Source: Neisseriaceae bacterium HSC-16F19
GTDB taxonomy: Bacteria; Pseudomonadota; Gammaproteobacteria; Burkholderiales; Neisseriaceae
Direction of reading: 5' to 3'
Assembly: GCF_024171525.1 (NCBI RefSeq)
Contig: NZ_JALJZY010000033.1
Location: 1 to 15,243, forward strand
DNA length: 15,243 bases
Every line of letters begins with the position of its first letter. The stretch's first letter is position 1. This document shows, in pieces, positions 6,535-14,694 of this stretch. The notes below the pieces were generated by a model. That model ran no database searches, was not told the origin of the DNA, and saw only the letters and a program-made list of their open reading frames with translations. The position numbers were made by a program, and so were the translations under genes.

Positions 6535-7257
6535 AAGTTTATCCCCGTAGTGATGGGGCTTTTTTCTAATAAAGCGAATGGATTAGTCGCAAAAACGCAT
6601 TTGTCTCAATCCCCGTAGTGATGGGGCTTTTTTCTAATAGTGGATCTTTAAGTATCAGGGCAAAATTACGTGTCTCAATCCCCGTAGTGATGGGGCTTTT
6701 TTCTAATAGCTCATAATTCTTATAAAGGCAAAGAAAATATGTCTCAATCCCCGTAGTGATGGGGCTTTTTTCTAATATTGCTGAGATCATTAAGCGCTCT
6801 ATCACATTTGTCTCAATCCCCGTAGTGATGGGGCTTTTTTCTAATCTATCCTAGAACGATATTCGTTCTTGTCAAAAGGTCTCAATCCCCGTAGTGATGG
6901 GGCTTTTTTCTAATTCATTGCTATCCTAAAATAAACGGTGTCCCGAACGTCTCAATCCCCGTAGTGATGGGGCTTTTTTCTAATAGGGGTCGGGCAATGG
7001 TTAAACTAGAATTAAAGTCTCAATCCCCGTAGTGATGGGGCTTTTTTCTAATTGATGCAGATTCAGAAGTATGCCGCCCGTGCAGGTCTCAATCCCCGTA
7101 GTGATGGGGCTTTTTTCTAATTTCAGTCCTCGATAATCACGAGGAAGTTATGGGGTCTCAATCCCCGTAGTGATGGGGCTTTTTTCTAATCTCTATTATG
7201 AGAAAGACTACAAAACTCATCGTCTCAATCCCCGTAGTGATGGGGCTTTTTTCTAAT
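6535..7257 (-). CRISPR. Type III CRISPR array, 11 repeats and 10 spacers
   Basis: The 36-base repeats begin (plus strand) GTCTCAATCCCCG and end GGGGCTTTTTTCTAAT. They start at 6535, 6603, 6672, 6741, 6810, 6879, 6949, 7017, 7086, 7155 and 7222. Spacers are 31-34 bases and all different. The ten copies from 6603 on are identical. The copy at 6535 has lost its first six bases (AAGTTT in place of GTCTCA), which marks the old, leader-distal end. Transcription is therefore leftward from a leader beyond 7257, so the RNA repeat ends in GGGGATTGAGAC. The CCCC/GGGG stem sits just ahead of the last eight bases, giving the standard Cas6 product with 5' handle ATTGAGAC. Spacers are more AT-rich than the surrounding genes, as expected of mobile-element DNA. 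No spacer matches elsewhere in this window that I can see. Confidence 0.98.
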
Positions 7258-7353
7258 AGCAGTGTCTTGTTTTCTCCTTTCTGCCCAATAACTTGCAGGC
7301 ATGGTTTCCAAAAAAATCATTCTTAACAAAGATAATCATAGCTTAACCGTTTC
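7258..7353 (-). promoter_or_regulatory. CRISPR leader
   Basis: This 96-base AT-rich stretch lies between the cas6 stop codon and the newest repeat. It should carry the array promoter and the Cas1-Cas2 integration signal. On the minus strand it contains TATGAT, a possible -10 box (complement about 7329-7334), but I see no well-spaced -35, so the promoter is not fixed. The array may also be read through from cas6. Confidence 0.7.
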
Positions 7354-8307
7354 TTAACTGTTTTGCAAGTGGTAGCGGCCCAGACCAAAAGTGGTTTCTT
7401 TGCCGATATGCAGCCATTGTCCCAGATACAGCAGCTGTGCAAAAGCGGGCGGCAGTTGCGCCAGATGCCAGTGGCCGGTCAGGCCGCCCAGGGTCATGGC
7501 CTGCTGCTGGCGGTTGGAATAGCGGGTCCAGTCGTGCCATTGCAGTTGGGGGCGGCTGTCCACCTGTCGGGCCGCTTGGGCCAGTCGGCCGAAGTCGGCG
7601 CGGATGGGGTGCTGCCAGTAGAGGGTGGCTATGCTGGAAACGCGGCGCATCAGTTGCCGCAGCAGGATATCGGCGCGGACGCGGTGTATGCCCAATACGC
7701 TGCCCTGGTGTTGCAGGCGCAGCGGGGTGCGGATATGCAGGGTGGCGCTGTCGGGATAGTGTTGCGGCAGGGTGAGGGTGTCGGGGTGGGGCTGTATGTG
7801 GCTGCCTGAAAAAATGCCCTGCCAGCCTGCCGGGGTTTCTACGGCAATCTGTGCCAACCCGCCGCGGCTGCGTGCGGCGGTAATGCCGCGGGCAAAAGCC
7901 TGTTTGAAGCTGTGGGCAATCAGCGGCAGTTGGTGGCGTGCATGGCCGGTGAGCACCATTTCAAAGCGGTAGTGTTCGCCGGGCCGGTAGTGGCGGCGGC
8001 CGTCGTCGGGGGCTTCGATAATATAGGCTTGCGGCGGGGTATGCTGCTGGCTGCGGTTGAGGCCGTTGCCGCCGTGGGCGGCAAACAGGCGCGGATAGGG
8101 GCAGCTGTCGTGCAACATGCAGCCGTGGCATTCGGGCTGGCGGGTCATGCAGGCGGCGCGGCGCAGGGCATGGCCGAACACGCCGCGCAGGGTGGAGCCG
8201 GCGTATTCGGGCAGGATAAGGGGGTCTTCGAGGAGGATGTCGAAGCGGTAGCGTGCCAGCGGCAGTTGTGGGGGCAGACCGAGGGGATTGTGCTCGTGCG
8301 GGTGCAT
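7354..8307 (-). CDS. cas6: Cas6 pre-crRNA endoribonuclease
   Basis: This 317-residue RAMP-fold protein cuts the array transcript within each repeat to give crRNAs for the Csm complex. It belongs to the larger Cas6 subfamily that has a Cys cluster in the N-terminal domain: Cys53, Cys60, Cys63 and Cys69 (with CHGCMLHDSCPYPRLF at 60-75), probably a zinc site. YAGSTLRGVFGHALRRA (35-51) and the C-terminal glycine-rich GKETTFGLGRYHL (302-314) are the RAMP signatures. His residues that could act in catalysis are numerous and I cannot pick one. It is the last gene of the cas10 unit, 7 bases after csm5, with no good ribosome binding site of its own, so translation is probably coupled. A near-uptake sequence (TGGCTGCCTGAA) lies inside at 7799-7810. 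Confidence 0.9.
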   Translation of the reverse strand: MHPHEHNPLGLPPQLPLARYRFDILLEDPLILPEYAGSTLRGVFGHALRRAACMTRQPECHGCMLHDSCPYPRLFAAHGGNGLNRSQQHTPPQAYIIEAPDDGRRHYRPGEHYRFEMVLTGHARHQLPLIAHSFKQAFARGITAARSRGGLAQIAVETPAGWQGIFSGSHIQPHPDTLTLPQHYPDSATLHIRTPLRLQHQGSVLGIHRVRADILLRQLMRRVSSIATLYWQHPIRADFGRLAQAARQVDSRPQLQWHDWTRYSNRQQQAMTLGGLTGHWHLAQLPPAFAQLLYLGQWLHIGKETTFGLGRYHLQNS

Positions 8308-8314
8308 AGGGCTT

Positions 8315-9976
8315 TTATTCTCCGCGCAGGCGGCGCAACAGGTCTTTGATGGCTTTTTCGCGTTTGCCGTTAAGCAGGCCGGGCTGGTGGCGGCGTATGA
8401 CGGCCAGGCTCAGTTGTTGGGCCAGTTGCTGTTGGGCGCTGCGCTCCAGAGTTTCGGCGGCTTGTGCCAAATCGGCACACAGTTGTTGGTAGAGGCGGGT
8501 ATGGGCTTCCTGGTTGCGGGCGTCGAAATGGAAGGCTTGCAGGGTGTCCAGCCATTCTGCCGCCAGGCGGTCGCCGGGTGGCAGGGCATTCAGTTCGGCC
8601 TGGCGTTGGGCCGCCGCTTGGGCTTGTGCTTCGGCAGCGGCAGCCGCCGCCTGTTGTTGTGCGGCGGCCTCTGCCTGTTGTTGTTGCCGTGCCGCGGCGG
8701 CGGCCTGCTGCTGTGTCTGCCATTGCTGGATACGTTGGTGTATGGCTTGTGCCTGTTGTTCGTTGTCACGGCACCAGTGTTGCAGGGCGGTGTGTTCGGC
8801 TTGGGGGTCGATTTCCACCAAGGCCCAGCCAAAGGGCAGCAGATCATGTGTTTGCTGCGCTTGTTGTGCCGCCAGCCAAACGGTTTTGGTGTGCGGTTCG
8901 AAGGCGGGCCGCTGGCCCTTGCCCTGCATGATTTTGATTTGGGCCAGATTGCTGAGGGTTTTGCTCTCGGCACCGCCGTGTTTGCCCAGGCGCAGCAGCA
9001 TGATGTGTCCGGCCTCTAAGGGCGCTTGCAGTGCTTCCAGCAGTCGGCGGGTGTGTTCCAGCCATTGCGGATTGACCAATTGGCGTTGGGCCAACAGCTC
9101 GGTCTCGCGTTCGAAGCGGGGCAGGTGGTAGCGGTTGGCGGCTTGGGCGAGGCTGTGCAGGTCCAAGGGTTGCAATTCCGCTTTGGGCAGGCTGCGTTGC
9201 GGGTTGCGGATGTGGGGTCGGTGTGTCAGCAGCAGCTGTTGCAGGCTCAGGCTGGCACGAAAGGCGCGGTATTGGCCGTGGACGATGGTTTCGCGGCGGC
9301 CGGTGGGGCCGCGGGCGGTGATGGTGCGGCCTTGGTGGACGACATGGTGTTTTTTGTGGTTGGTGGCGTATTGGATTTGGGTGGCCACTTCGCCTTGGGG
9401 GCTGAAGTCGGCGGTTTTGAGCAGGCGCAGGATGTCGCTGGTAAAGCTGCCCAAGAGCTCGCTTTCGTAACGGGCTGCGCTTTTGCTGTTGGGCGGTGAT
9501 TGCGGGGGATGCTCGCTGCTCAGTTTGTCCAGCAGGGCGGTGCGCAAACAGCCTTTGAGGGCGCTGCCGGGAATATAGGCGCGTCGGCTCACCGGATTGA
9601 GGGCGCTGCGTTCGATGTGCAGGCGGTTGAGTACGTTTTTGCCGCCGTGTTCGCGCTGTACCACTTGCCCCAGGCTTTGATTGTATTCGGCTTCCAGGGC
9701 CTCACTCACCGCCACGATGCGGTGGGCGCAGTCGATAAAGGGCTGGGGGTGGCGTTTGAAAAAGCCTTGTATGGCGCGCAGGTCGGCGCCGGCGGTCACG
9801 CCCAGCAATTCTTGCTGCTGCTGCGGGTTCAGTTGTGCTTGGGCGGGGTCGAAGGCGTAGAGCAGGCCGTCGCGAATCAGGTAATGGGTGGGCTCGTAGT
9901 CTTCGCCGCTGCCCAGATGCAGGGGAGAGAGCGGGGTGAGGTAGAGGGTGTGGGTGTGCAAAAACGCTGTGGACAT
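8315..9976 (-). CDS. csm5: Csm5, RAMP subunit, with long C-terminal extension
   Basis: This 553-residue protein caps the crRNA 3' end of the Csm complex. The N-terminal RAMP start LYLTPLSPLHLGSGEDY (11-27), the central YIPGSALKGCLRTALL (134-149) and GKHGGAESKTLSNL (331-344) identify Csm5. Typical Csm5 proteins are about 340-400 residues, and this one continues for about 150 more. Residues about 405-462 are almost entirely Gln, Ala, Glu and Arg, and 463-553 form a charged helical tail ending KAIKDLLRRLRGE. The extension could be a coiled coil contacting Csm2, Cas6 or a host nuclease. No frameshift separates it from the core. The ATG has GGAGT six bases upstream. The 38-base gap to csm4 is the largest in the unit and carries an uptake sequence. 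Confidence 0.9.
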   Translation of the reverse strand: MSTAFLHTHTLYLTPLSPLHLGSGEDYEPTHYLIRDGLLYAFDPAQAQLNPQQQQELLGVTAGADLRAIQGFFKRHPQPFIDCAHRIVAVSEALEAEYNQSLGQVVQREHGGKNVLNRLHIERSALNPVSRRAYIPGSALKGCLRTALLDKLSSEHPPQSPPNSKSAARYESELLGSFTSDILRLLKTADFSPQGEVATQIQYATNHKKHHVVHQGRTITARGPTGRRETIVHGQYRAFRASLSLQQLLLTHRPHIRNPQRSLPKAELQPLDLHSLAQAANRYHLPRFERETELLAQRQLVNPQWLEHTRRLLEALQAPLEAGHIMLLRLGKHGGAESKTLSNLAQIKIMQGKGQRPAFEPHTKTVWLAAQQAQQTHDLLPFGWALVEIDPQAEHTALQHWCRDNEQQAQAIHQRIQQWQTQQQAAAAARQQQQAEAAAQQQAAAAAAEAQAQAAAQRQAELNALPPGDRLAAEWLDTLQAFHFDARNQEAHTRLYQQLCADLAQAAETLERSAQQQLAQQLSLAVIRRHQPGLLNGKREKAIKDLLRRLRGE

Positions 9977-9991
9977 GCGGTACTCCGAAAC

Positions 9992-10003
9992 AGGCTGCCT
10001 GAA
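9992..10003 (+). other. DNA uptake sequence between csm4 and csm5
   Basis: Exact AGGCTGCCTGAA in the csm4-csm5 gap. Its presence inside the cas operon marks the locus as long-resident DNA that transformation can exchange. Confidence 0.8.
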
Positions 10004-10014
10004 AAGAGTGGCTA

Positions 10015-10956
10015 TTAATCGTCAAGGGCGGCGGTATCGAGCGTCCACCACAAGGCAGGGGCATAGCCTTGGTGGACGGTGGCTGCCAGGCTGGCGGACA
10101 CCCCGCCTATGCCTTGGCCCACCCAGCTTTGGCCGGGCGGGGTGCCGCTGAATACGGCACCGCTTTGGGCCATAAGTATGGGTTGCTTGAAGGGCCGGCC
10201 GCTGCGGGCGGCCAGATTGCCGTGGCGGCCGAAGCGGGTCTGGGTTTGGTAATAGCTGTGGCGTGCGGCATAGCCCAGGCCTTGCGGGCAGCTGGGTGCC
10301 AGGGTCCATACGGCATTGCCCTGTGCGTGGCGTTCGAAGAGGTCGGTGGGGGCTAGGGCCAGCAGGCTGAATTTGCCCAGGCCGGTGCCGGCATCGCGGC
10401 CGTAGCCGCACAGGCCTATGTGTTGCAGGACAGTGTGCAGGCGCTCAAGGCTGAGGCGGTTTTCGTCCAGCAGCATATAGATTTGCCAGCTGCCGGGGGC
10501 ATACCAGATTTGTTCGCTTTGGTGGGGTGCAAACTGGCCGCCGCTGCCGGTGGTATGGGTTTGGCGGTTGAGGCTGTTGTGCGGCTGGCTGTGGCGGACG
10601 ATGAGTCGGGCTTGAACTTCGTCATCGCTGCGGGCGTGTTGCTGCCATTGGCGGCTGGGCAGGTGCAAGACGCTTTCAGGCAGCCAATGGCGTTTTTTCA
10701 GTTGTTTGCGGTCGGTATGGCCGGGGTTGAGCCAGTAGCGGCCGGGCAGTTGCGGCAAGGGCAGATGGCCTGCGGGAGCGGCATCGCCCACCACCAAAAA
10801 GGGTTGGCCGCCGGTATAGCCTTGCAGGCATTGCGCCAGTGTGTCGCTGCCGTAGTGTTCGGCTATGCCCCAGCAGATATGCCCGAACAGGGTATCGCCC
10901 ACCAGCGGGGTGCCGAAGGCGGTTTCCGGGCGCAAGGTCAGTTGATAGGCGTGCAT
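10015..10956 (-). CDS. csm4: Csm4, RAMP subunit
   Basis: This 313-residue protein holds the crRNA 5' handle and contacts Cas10. Its opening, YQLTLRPETAFGTPLVGDTLFGHICWGIAEH (4-34), is the Csm4 hallmark (conserved GDTLFGxxCW). The GYGRDAGTGLGKFSL segment (184-198) is the glycine-rich RAMP loop. The frame is open upstream to 11052, but that part overlaps csm3 and is unlike the family. The ATG at 10956, 4 bases after the csm3 stop, gives the normal length. No clear ribosome binding site precedes it, so coupling to csm3 is likely. A near-uptake sequence (complement) lies inside at 10675-10686. Confidence 0.93.
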   Translation of the reverse strand: MHAYQLTLRPETAFGTPLVGDTLFGHICWGIAEHYGSDTLAQCLQGYTGGQPFLVVGDAAPAGHLPLPQLPGRYWLNPGHTDRKQLKKRHWLPESVLHLPSRQWQQHARSDDEVQARLIVRHSQPHNSLNRQTHTTGSGGQFAPHQSEQIWYAPGSWQIYMLLDENRLSLERLHTVLQHIGLCGYGRDAGTGLGKFSLLALAPTDLFERHAQGNAVWTLAPSCPQGLGYAARHSYYQTQTRFGRHGNLAARSGRPFKQPILMAQSGAVFSGTPPGQSWVGQGIGGVSASLAATVHQGYAPALWWTLDTAALDD

Positions 10957-10960
10957 GGTT

Positions 10961-11677
10961 TCAGTTCGCAAAGGGTTGGATGTGTGCGAAACGGCTGTCG
11001 ATATTGTCGCCGTCGAGGGTGAGTCCGGTAAAGCGGACTTTGCCGTAGCCACGGGAGCCGGAGCCGCCCAGGCTGTCCCATTCCAGCAGTTTCAGGCCTT
11101 GCAGCAGGGTTTCCAGCAGGGCTTCGTGGTTGTCGCCTTCAAATTGTTTGAGGGTGAGGCGGAAGCTGAATTCGGCACCGGCGGGCACGCGCTCGGTTTG
11201 GCGCGGGTGCTCGGCGGTTCCGGCAATGCGGTTGATGCGGTTTTCGCTTTTGGCTTCGGTAAACGGCAGGTTGTTGTCGCGCAGGGCCTGGGCGTAAGCG
11301 GGATTGAGGGCGCAATCCCAGAAGGCGGCACGGGTATGGCCGATTTCGCGCTGGAAGTCTTCATGTTGGGTGTCGCCGCTGATGCCGAACAGTTGCAGGA
11401 TGTGTTTGATGGCGGTTTTTTCCTGCTCGTTGCGTGCATGCCGGTATTCGTTTTGGCCCAGCGGGGCTTCTTGTACGGCGCCGCTTTTCCATTCCAGCAG
11501 GCTGCGGATTTTGCCTTTGAGGCTGCTGCCGGGAATATAGGGCTCGGCGCTGACGGGGTGTTTGATGACGGTATTGTCGAGGCCGCCGATATGGATTTCG
11601 TTGTCACCGGCGCCGATGTGCAGGCCGGTTTCCAATACCAGTGTGGCTTCCAAGATGCGGATATTGCTGAGTTTCAT
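10961..11677 (-). CDS. csm3: Csm3, backbone RAMP and target-RNA nuclease
   Basis: This 238-residue protein is the repeated backbone subunit that cuts bound target RNA at six-base intervals. It shows LHIGAGDNEIHIGGLDNTVIK (19-39), in which Asp34 corresponds to the catalytic Asp of characterised Csm3 (Asp32/33), YIPGSSLKGKIRSLLEW (47-63), and the glycine-rich GGSGSRGYGKVRF near 204-216. Length is slightly above the usual 210-220. The start has GGGAGA six bases upstream and lies 15 bases after csm2. All key residues are intact, so target RNA cleavage, which also ends cyclic oligoadenylate synthesis, should work. Confidence 0.95.
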   Translation of the reverse strand: MKLSNIRILEATLVLETGLHIGAGDNEIHIGGLDNTVIKHPVSAEPYIPGSSLKGKIRSLLEWKSGAVQEAPLGQNEYRHARNEQEKTAIKHILQLFGISGDTQHEDFQREIGHTRAAFWDCALNPAYAQALRDNNLPFTEAKSENRINRIAGTAEHPRQTERVPAGAEFSFRLTLKQFEGDNHEALLETLLQGLKLLEWDSLGGSGSRGYGKVRFTGLTLDGDNIDSRFAHIQPFAN

Positions 11678-11692
11678 AGATATCTCCCGAGA

Positions 11693-12109
11693 TTATTTTT
11701 GTTCCAGTGCTTTGCGGAAACCCAATACGGCTTCAAAAAACAGTTTGGCGTGCTTGAGGCCGTCGGGGCTGCCGATTTCACCGATGATGTGTTGAAACAG
11801 TTCGGTAAAGCGGGCATTCACATGGCCGCGGCCTTGGGCATAGGCGGCTTTGGCTTTGAGCATCTGGATAAAGGGCGCGGCTTTTTGGTATTCGGCATCG
11901 CGGTCTTGCGCATGCATCACTTTGTCGTGCCAGAGCGAGAGTTCGTCATAGAATTTGCGCAATTGGGTGGATTTGTTGATATCGGGCACGCGGCCGCGGT
12001 CATCGGACGGCGGGGTGATGTAGTCGGCGGCCCGTTGGGCGTAATCGCTGAAAATAACCGTCGGCAATTCTGCCGCTGCAACATTCAGTTTGATGTGCTT
12101 TAAGTCCAT
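11693..12109 (-). CDS. csm2: Csm2, small subunit
   Basis: This 138-residue, mainly helical protein forms the inner filament of the Csm complex along the crRNA-target duplex. The pattern DDRGRVPDINKSTQLRKFYDEL (about 36-57) is the Csm2 signature region, followed by a helical body with KAAYAQGRGHVNARF. Length is typical. It starts 3 bases after the cas10 stop, with a purine-rich sequence from the end of cas10 serving as ribosome binding site. Confidence 0.92.
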   Translation of the reverse strand: MDLKHIKLNVAAAELPTVIFSDYAQRAADYITPPSDDRGRVPDINKSTQLRKFYDELSLWHDKVMHAQDRDAEYQKAAPFIQMLKAKAAYAQGRGHVNARFTELFQHIIGEIGSPDGLKHAKLFFEAVLGFRKALEQK

Positions 12110-12112
12110 GGC

Positions 12113-14614
12113 TTATCTCGCTCTTAACAGGTAAAAATGGTTGAACAGGGGGATGCGGTAGGCGCCGCCCAGTTGGTTGAGGCCGTTTTGGTAAAAGGCT
12201 TCCAGCAGTTGTTGGTAAGCATTGTTTTTATGGCCTATATGTTTGTTGTCGTTGACATAGCGGCGGATGCGGTAGGCCAGGCGGCTGCGCCAGATACCGG
12301 CTTCGATATGGCCTGAGCGTTCTTGTTCGGCTGCCTCGCTGAATTCGAGCATGCCATATACAAAGCCGGTGCTCAGGCCATAGTCGGTTTTCAGTCCGTC
12401 TATGCGGGCAAAGGCGTTTTCCAGCTGCTGCCATTGCGGCCAGGAAACGCTTTGGCCGTAGAGGTGGCAGCTGTTTTTGGTGCCATATTCGGGGTGGCGG
12501 TGTTGTTTTGCCTGTTCCAAGGCTTCTTCGGCATAGGCCGAAAGTTTGGCCACCGGCAGGCCGGGTTTGCAGACGGTGATGCCGGCACTGAAGTTGATTT
12601 CGGGATTGTCGGCCACATAGCGGCTGAAATGTTCGCGCATGCTGGCGGCCAGGCGCTGGGTTTGCAGCCACGGGCCTATCAGGAAGAAGTCGTCGCCGCC
12701 GGCAAACACGGTATAGCAGTTGGGGAAGTGTCGGGCGCAATGGGCGGGCAGCCACAGGCTGAAAAACAGATTCATTTGCCGGGACAAGGCGGCCATTTTG
12801 GCAAAGCTCGGTTCGTTCATGCCTTGCTGGAAAATCAGACCCAGGTTGTCGACATCGCCTTTGAGGGCGGCGATGGCGACTTTGCCGCTGAAGTGGCGGC
12901 CATCGCTGCTGCGGCGCTCTTCGCAAGCGAGGTGGTTAAAGGTTTTGGGCTGTCCGGCGCGTACTTCTTCGGCGCTTTCATCGGCCAAAACGGTGCGGTA
13001 TTTGTCTTCCAGCCATTCGTCATCGTGTTGGAAATGGGGGACATAGGCATTGATGTAGCGGCGGGCATAGCCGTGCCACAGGGTATCGCAGTCGTTTTGG
13101 GGCAGGCTGAAATCCCAGCAGCGCAGCAAATGGCCCTCGCGCGCCGGTTTGCCGAAATAGCCGCTGAGTTCTTCTTCGGCGGTCAGCACAACGTAGAGGC
13201 CGAAGATGGGCAGGCGCAATTTTTGGGTGTGGCGGCTGTCGCGGATGTCTTGTGGCCGGTTCAGGATGAGCAGGCGGTCTTGCCGGGTAAGCAGGCTGCC
13301 CAAGCTGATTTGGTCCAGGGACAGCGCGGCGGCTTGTTCCGGCTGCAGGCTGTCGGCGGGCAGTTGCTGGTTGTAGCGGCACACACCGAGGCTGTAATCA
13401 CACGGCAGCACGGTGGCGGCAGCATCGGTCAGCTCAAAACGCTGCAGCTTGGCCTGTTCCAGTACGGCAAAGGATTGGGCCAACAGGCGCTCAAAGCGCT
13501 CGGGCTCGGTAAAGTCGGCACAGCAGGCGCTTTGGGCGGCTATGCCCAAGGCTACTTGGCCGAAGCTGTGTTGCAAAAACCAGGCGTTGATTTCGGCCTT
13601 GACCTGTGCCAGGGCCGCATGCACTTCATCGCTGTTGGGGGCAACAATCATGAATTTGCCGGCGGCATTGAGTATTTGTGCTCCGGGCGGCAATTGGCAG
13701 GCTTGCAGGATTTTCAGGGCGGCCAATTCGGCAAACAGGGATACTTGGAAGGAGCGGCCGCGCAGCAGTTTGGCGGCGCGTTTCTGGGTTTGGCTGCCTG
13801 AAGCGAAGATAAAATTCTGAATACCGAAGAAATCGCCTTGTATCAGCAGGATTTTGGGTTCCTGCCAGTCATCCCGGTTGTGCAGGCGCGAGATGGCGGC
13901 CTCGTCGGTCTGGCCGTGGGCATGGTGCCAGCGCCACAAGGCGACGGCCAGGGCGGCGGCGGTTTTGCTGTGGTCGTACAGCGAAACTTCGGTGCGGCCG
14001 CTCGGAGAGGCATCTGCGGGAATGGCTTGGGCATAGGTTTGCCACAGGGTATCGAAATGGTCCAGCCATAAATCCCATTGCTGGCGATGGCTGGCGGGAA
14101 TGGCTGCCAAGCCCTGCACAAATGCTTGCCACAGGGCTGCATATTCGGCTTGGGTTGGCGTATCCGCACCGGTCTGCGGGAAGATGGATTGCGGGCTCAG
14201 TGCGCTGAGGGGATAGCCATAGGCAGTATTTTGTCGGGGTGTGGCGGCGGTGTCTTGCAGACGGATGTGCGCAAACAGGGGCTGCAAACGGGCTGGAGCC
14301 GCTGCCGGGCGCTGATTCGATGCTTGCGGACCGTAGGCCAGTTGTGTGGCGGTAGCGAGTATGCATTGCAACAAACTGCTTGCATGCTGTGAGTCGGTGG
14401 TGTGGGCGGCATTGTCTGCGGTCATATCCGGCTTGGCAAAGGGTGCCATATCGCTTTGCAGCCCTTCGGGCAGATGTGGTGCGATCAGTTCCCAAGCCAA
14501 GGCCGTAGGATTTTGGGTGGCGTTGGCGGTAGAGACCACACCTGCCTGTTGGGCAAATTCCCCCAGAGCGTTGAGATAGGCAGCAAACGCAACTTTGGGC
14601 GTGGCGTGATGCAT
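12113..14614 (-). CDS. cas10: Cas10/Csm1 with intact cyclase motif but no HD dyad
   Basis: This 833-residue large subunit of the III-A complex has two Palm domains. The second has KGDVDNLG (585-592) and the cyclase motif AGGDDFFLIG (638-647, GGDD at 639-642), so it should convert ATP to cyclic oligoadenylate when target RNA is bound. The N-terminal HD nuclease normally shows LLHDIGK around residues 14-15. Here the aligned segment is YLNALGEFAQQAG (13-25), with Asn15-Ala16 in place of His-Asp. The later HD-domain segment SLYDHSKTAAALA (211-223) is kept, so the domain fold remains but the DNase site looks dead. I see no CxxC pair for a linker zinc site. A GTG at 14620 is in frame, but ATG 14614 has GGAG five bases upstream and is preferred. 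An in-frame TAA lies 12 bases before the GTG, so no longer N-terminus can restore the dyad. First gene of its unit. Confidence 0.96.
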   Translation of the reverse strand: MHHATPKVAFAAYLNALGEFAQQAGVVSTANATQNPTALAWELIAPHLPEGLQSDMAPFAKPDMTADNAAHTTDSQHASSLLQCILATATQLAYGPQASNQRPAAAPARLQPLFAHIRLQDTAATPRQNTAYGYPLSALSPQSIFPQTGADTPTQAEYAALWQAFVQGLAAIPASHRQQWDLWLDHFDTLWQTYAQAIPADASPSGRTEVSLYDHSKTAAALAVALWRWHHAHGQTDEAAISRLHNRDDWQEPKILLIQGDFFGIQNFIFASGSQTQKRAAKLLRGRSFQVSLFAELAALKILQACQLPPGAQILNAAGKFMIVAPNSDEVHAALAQVKAEINAWFLQHSFGQVALGIAAQSACCADFTEPERFERLLAQSFAVLEQAKLQRFELTDAAATVLPCDYSLGVCRYNQQLPADSLQPEQAAALSLDQISLGSLLTRQDRLLILNRPQDIRDSRHTQKLRLPIFGLYVVLTAEEELSGYFGKPAREGHLLRCWDFSLPQNDCDTLWHGYARRYINAYVPHFQHDDEWLEDKYRTVLADESAEEVRAGQPKTFNHLACEERRSSDGRHFSGKVAIAALKGDVDNLGLIFQQGMNEPSFAKMAALSRQMNLFFSLWLPAHCARHFPNCYTVFAGGDDFFLIGPWLQTQRLAASMREHFSRYVADNPEINFSAGITVCKPGLPVAKLSAYAEEALEQAKQHRHPEYGTKNSCHLYGQSVSWPQWQQLENAFARIDGLKTDYGLSTGFVYGMLEFSEAAEQERSGHIEAGIWRSRLAYRIRRYVNDNKHIGHKNNAYQQLLEAFYQNGLNQLGGAYRIPLFNHFYLLRAR

Positions 14615-14645
14615 AAGCACTCCGTTTTGTTAAATTTGATTAAAA

Positions 14646-14673
14646 ATTTTAAGCAGGATGCAGTTTAGCACAA
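14646..14673 (-). promoter_or_regulatory. Candidate promoter of the cas10-csm-cas6 unit
   Basis: On the minus strand, TTGTGC (complement of 14668-14673) and TAAAAT (complement of 14646-14651) are separated by 16 bases and lie about 32 bases before the cas10 start. The -10 matches five of six consensus bases, the -35 only three. Confidence 0.4.
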
Positions 14674-14694
14674 AAGCTTCGGAAATAAAGCGGG

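Noticed and set aside
6566..6805. Open reading frame of 79 codons on the minus strand with repeating EKSPITTGIET
   Set aside because: It is the CRISPR repeat translated in frame by chance; the spacers between are unrelated.
8288..9499. Long plus-strand open frames opposite csm5 and similar frames opposite cas10 (12323-13801), cas1 (4878-5999) and csm6-like genes
   Set aside because: They are shadow frames of GC-rich minus-strand genes: Ala/Gly/Gln-rich, without family motifs, and running antisense to confidently identified proteins.
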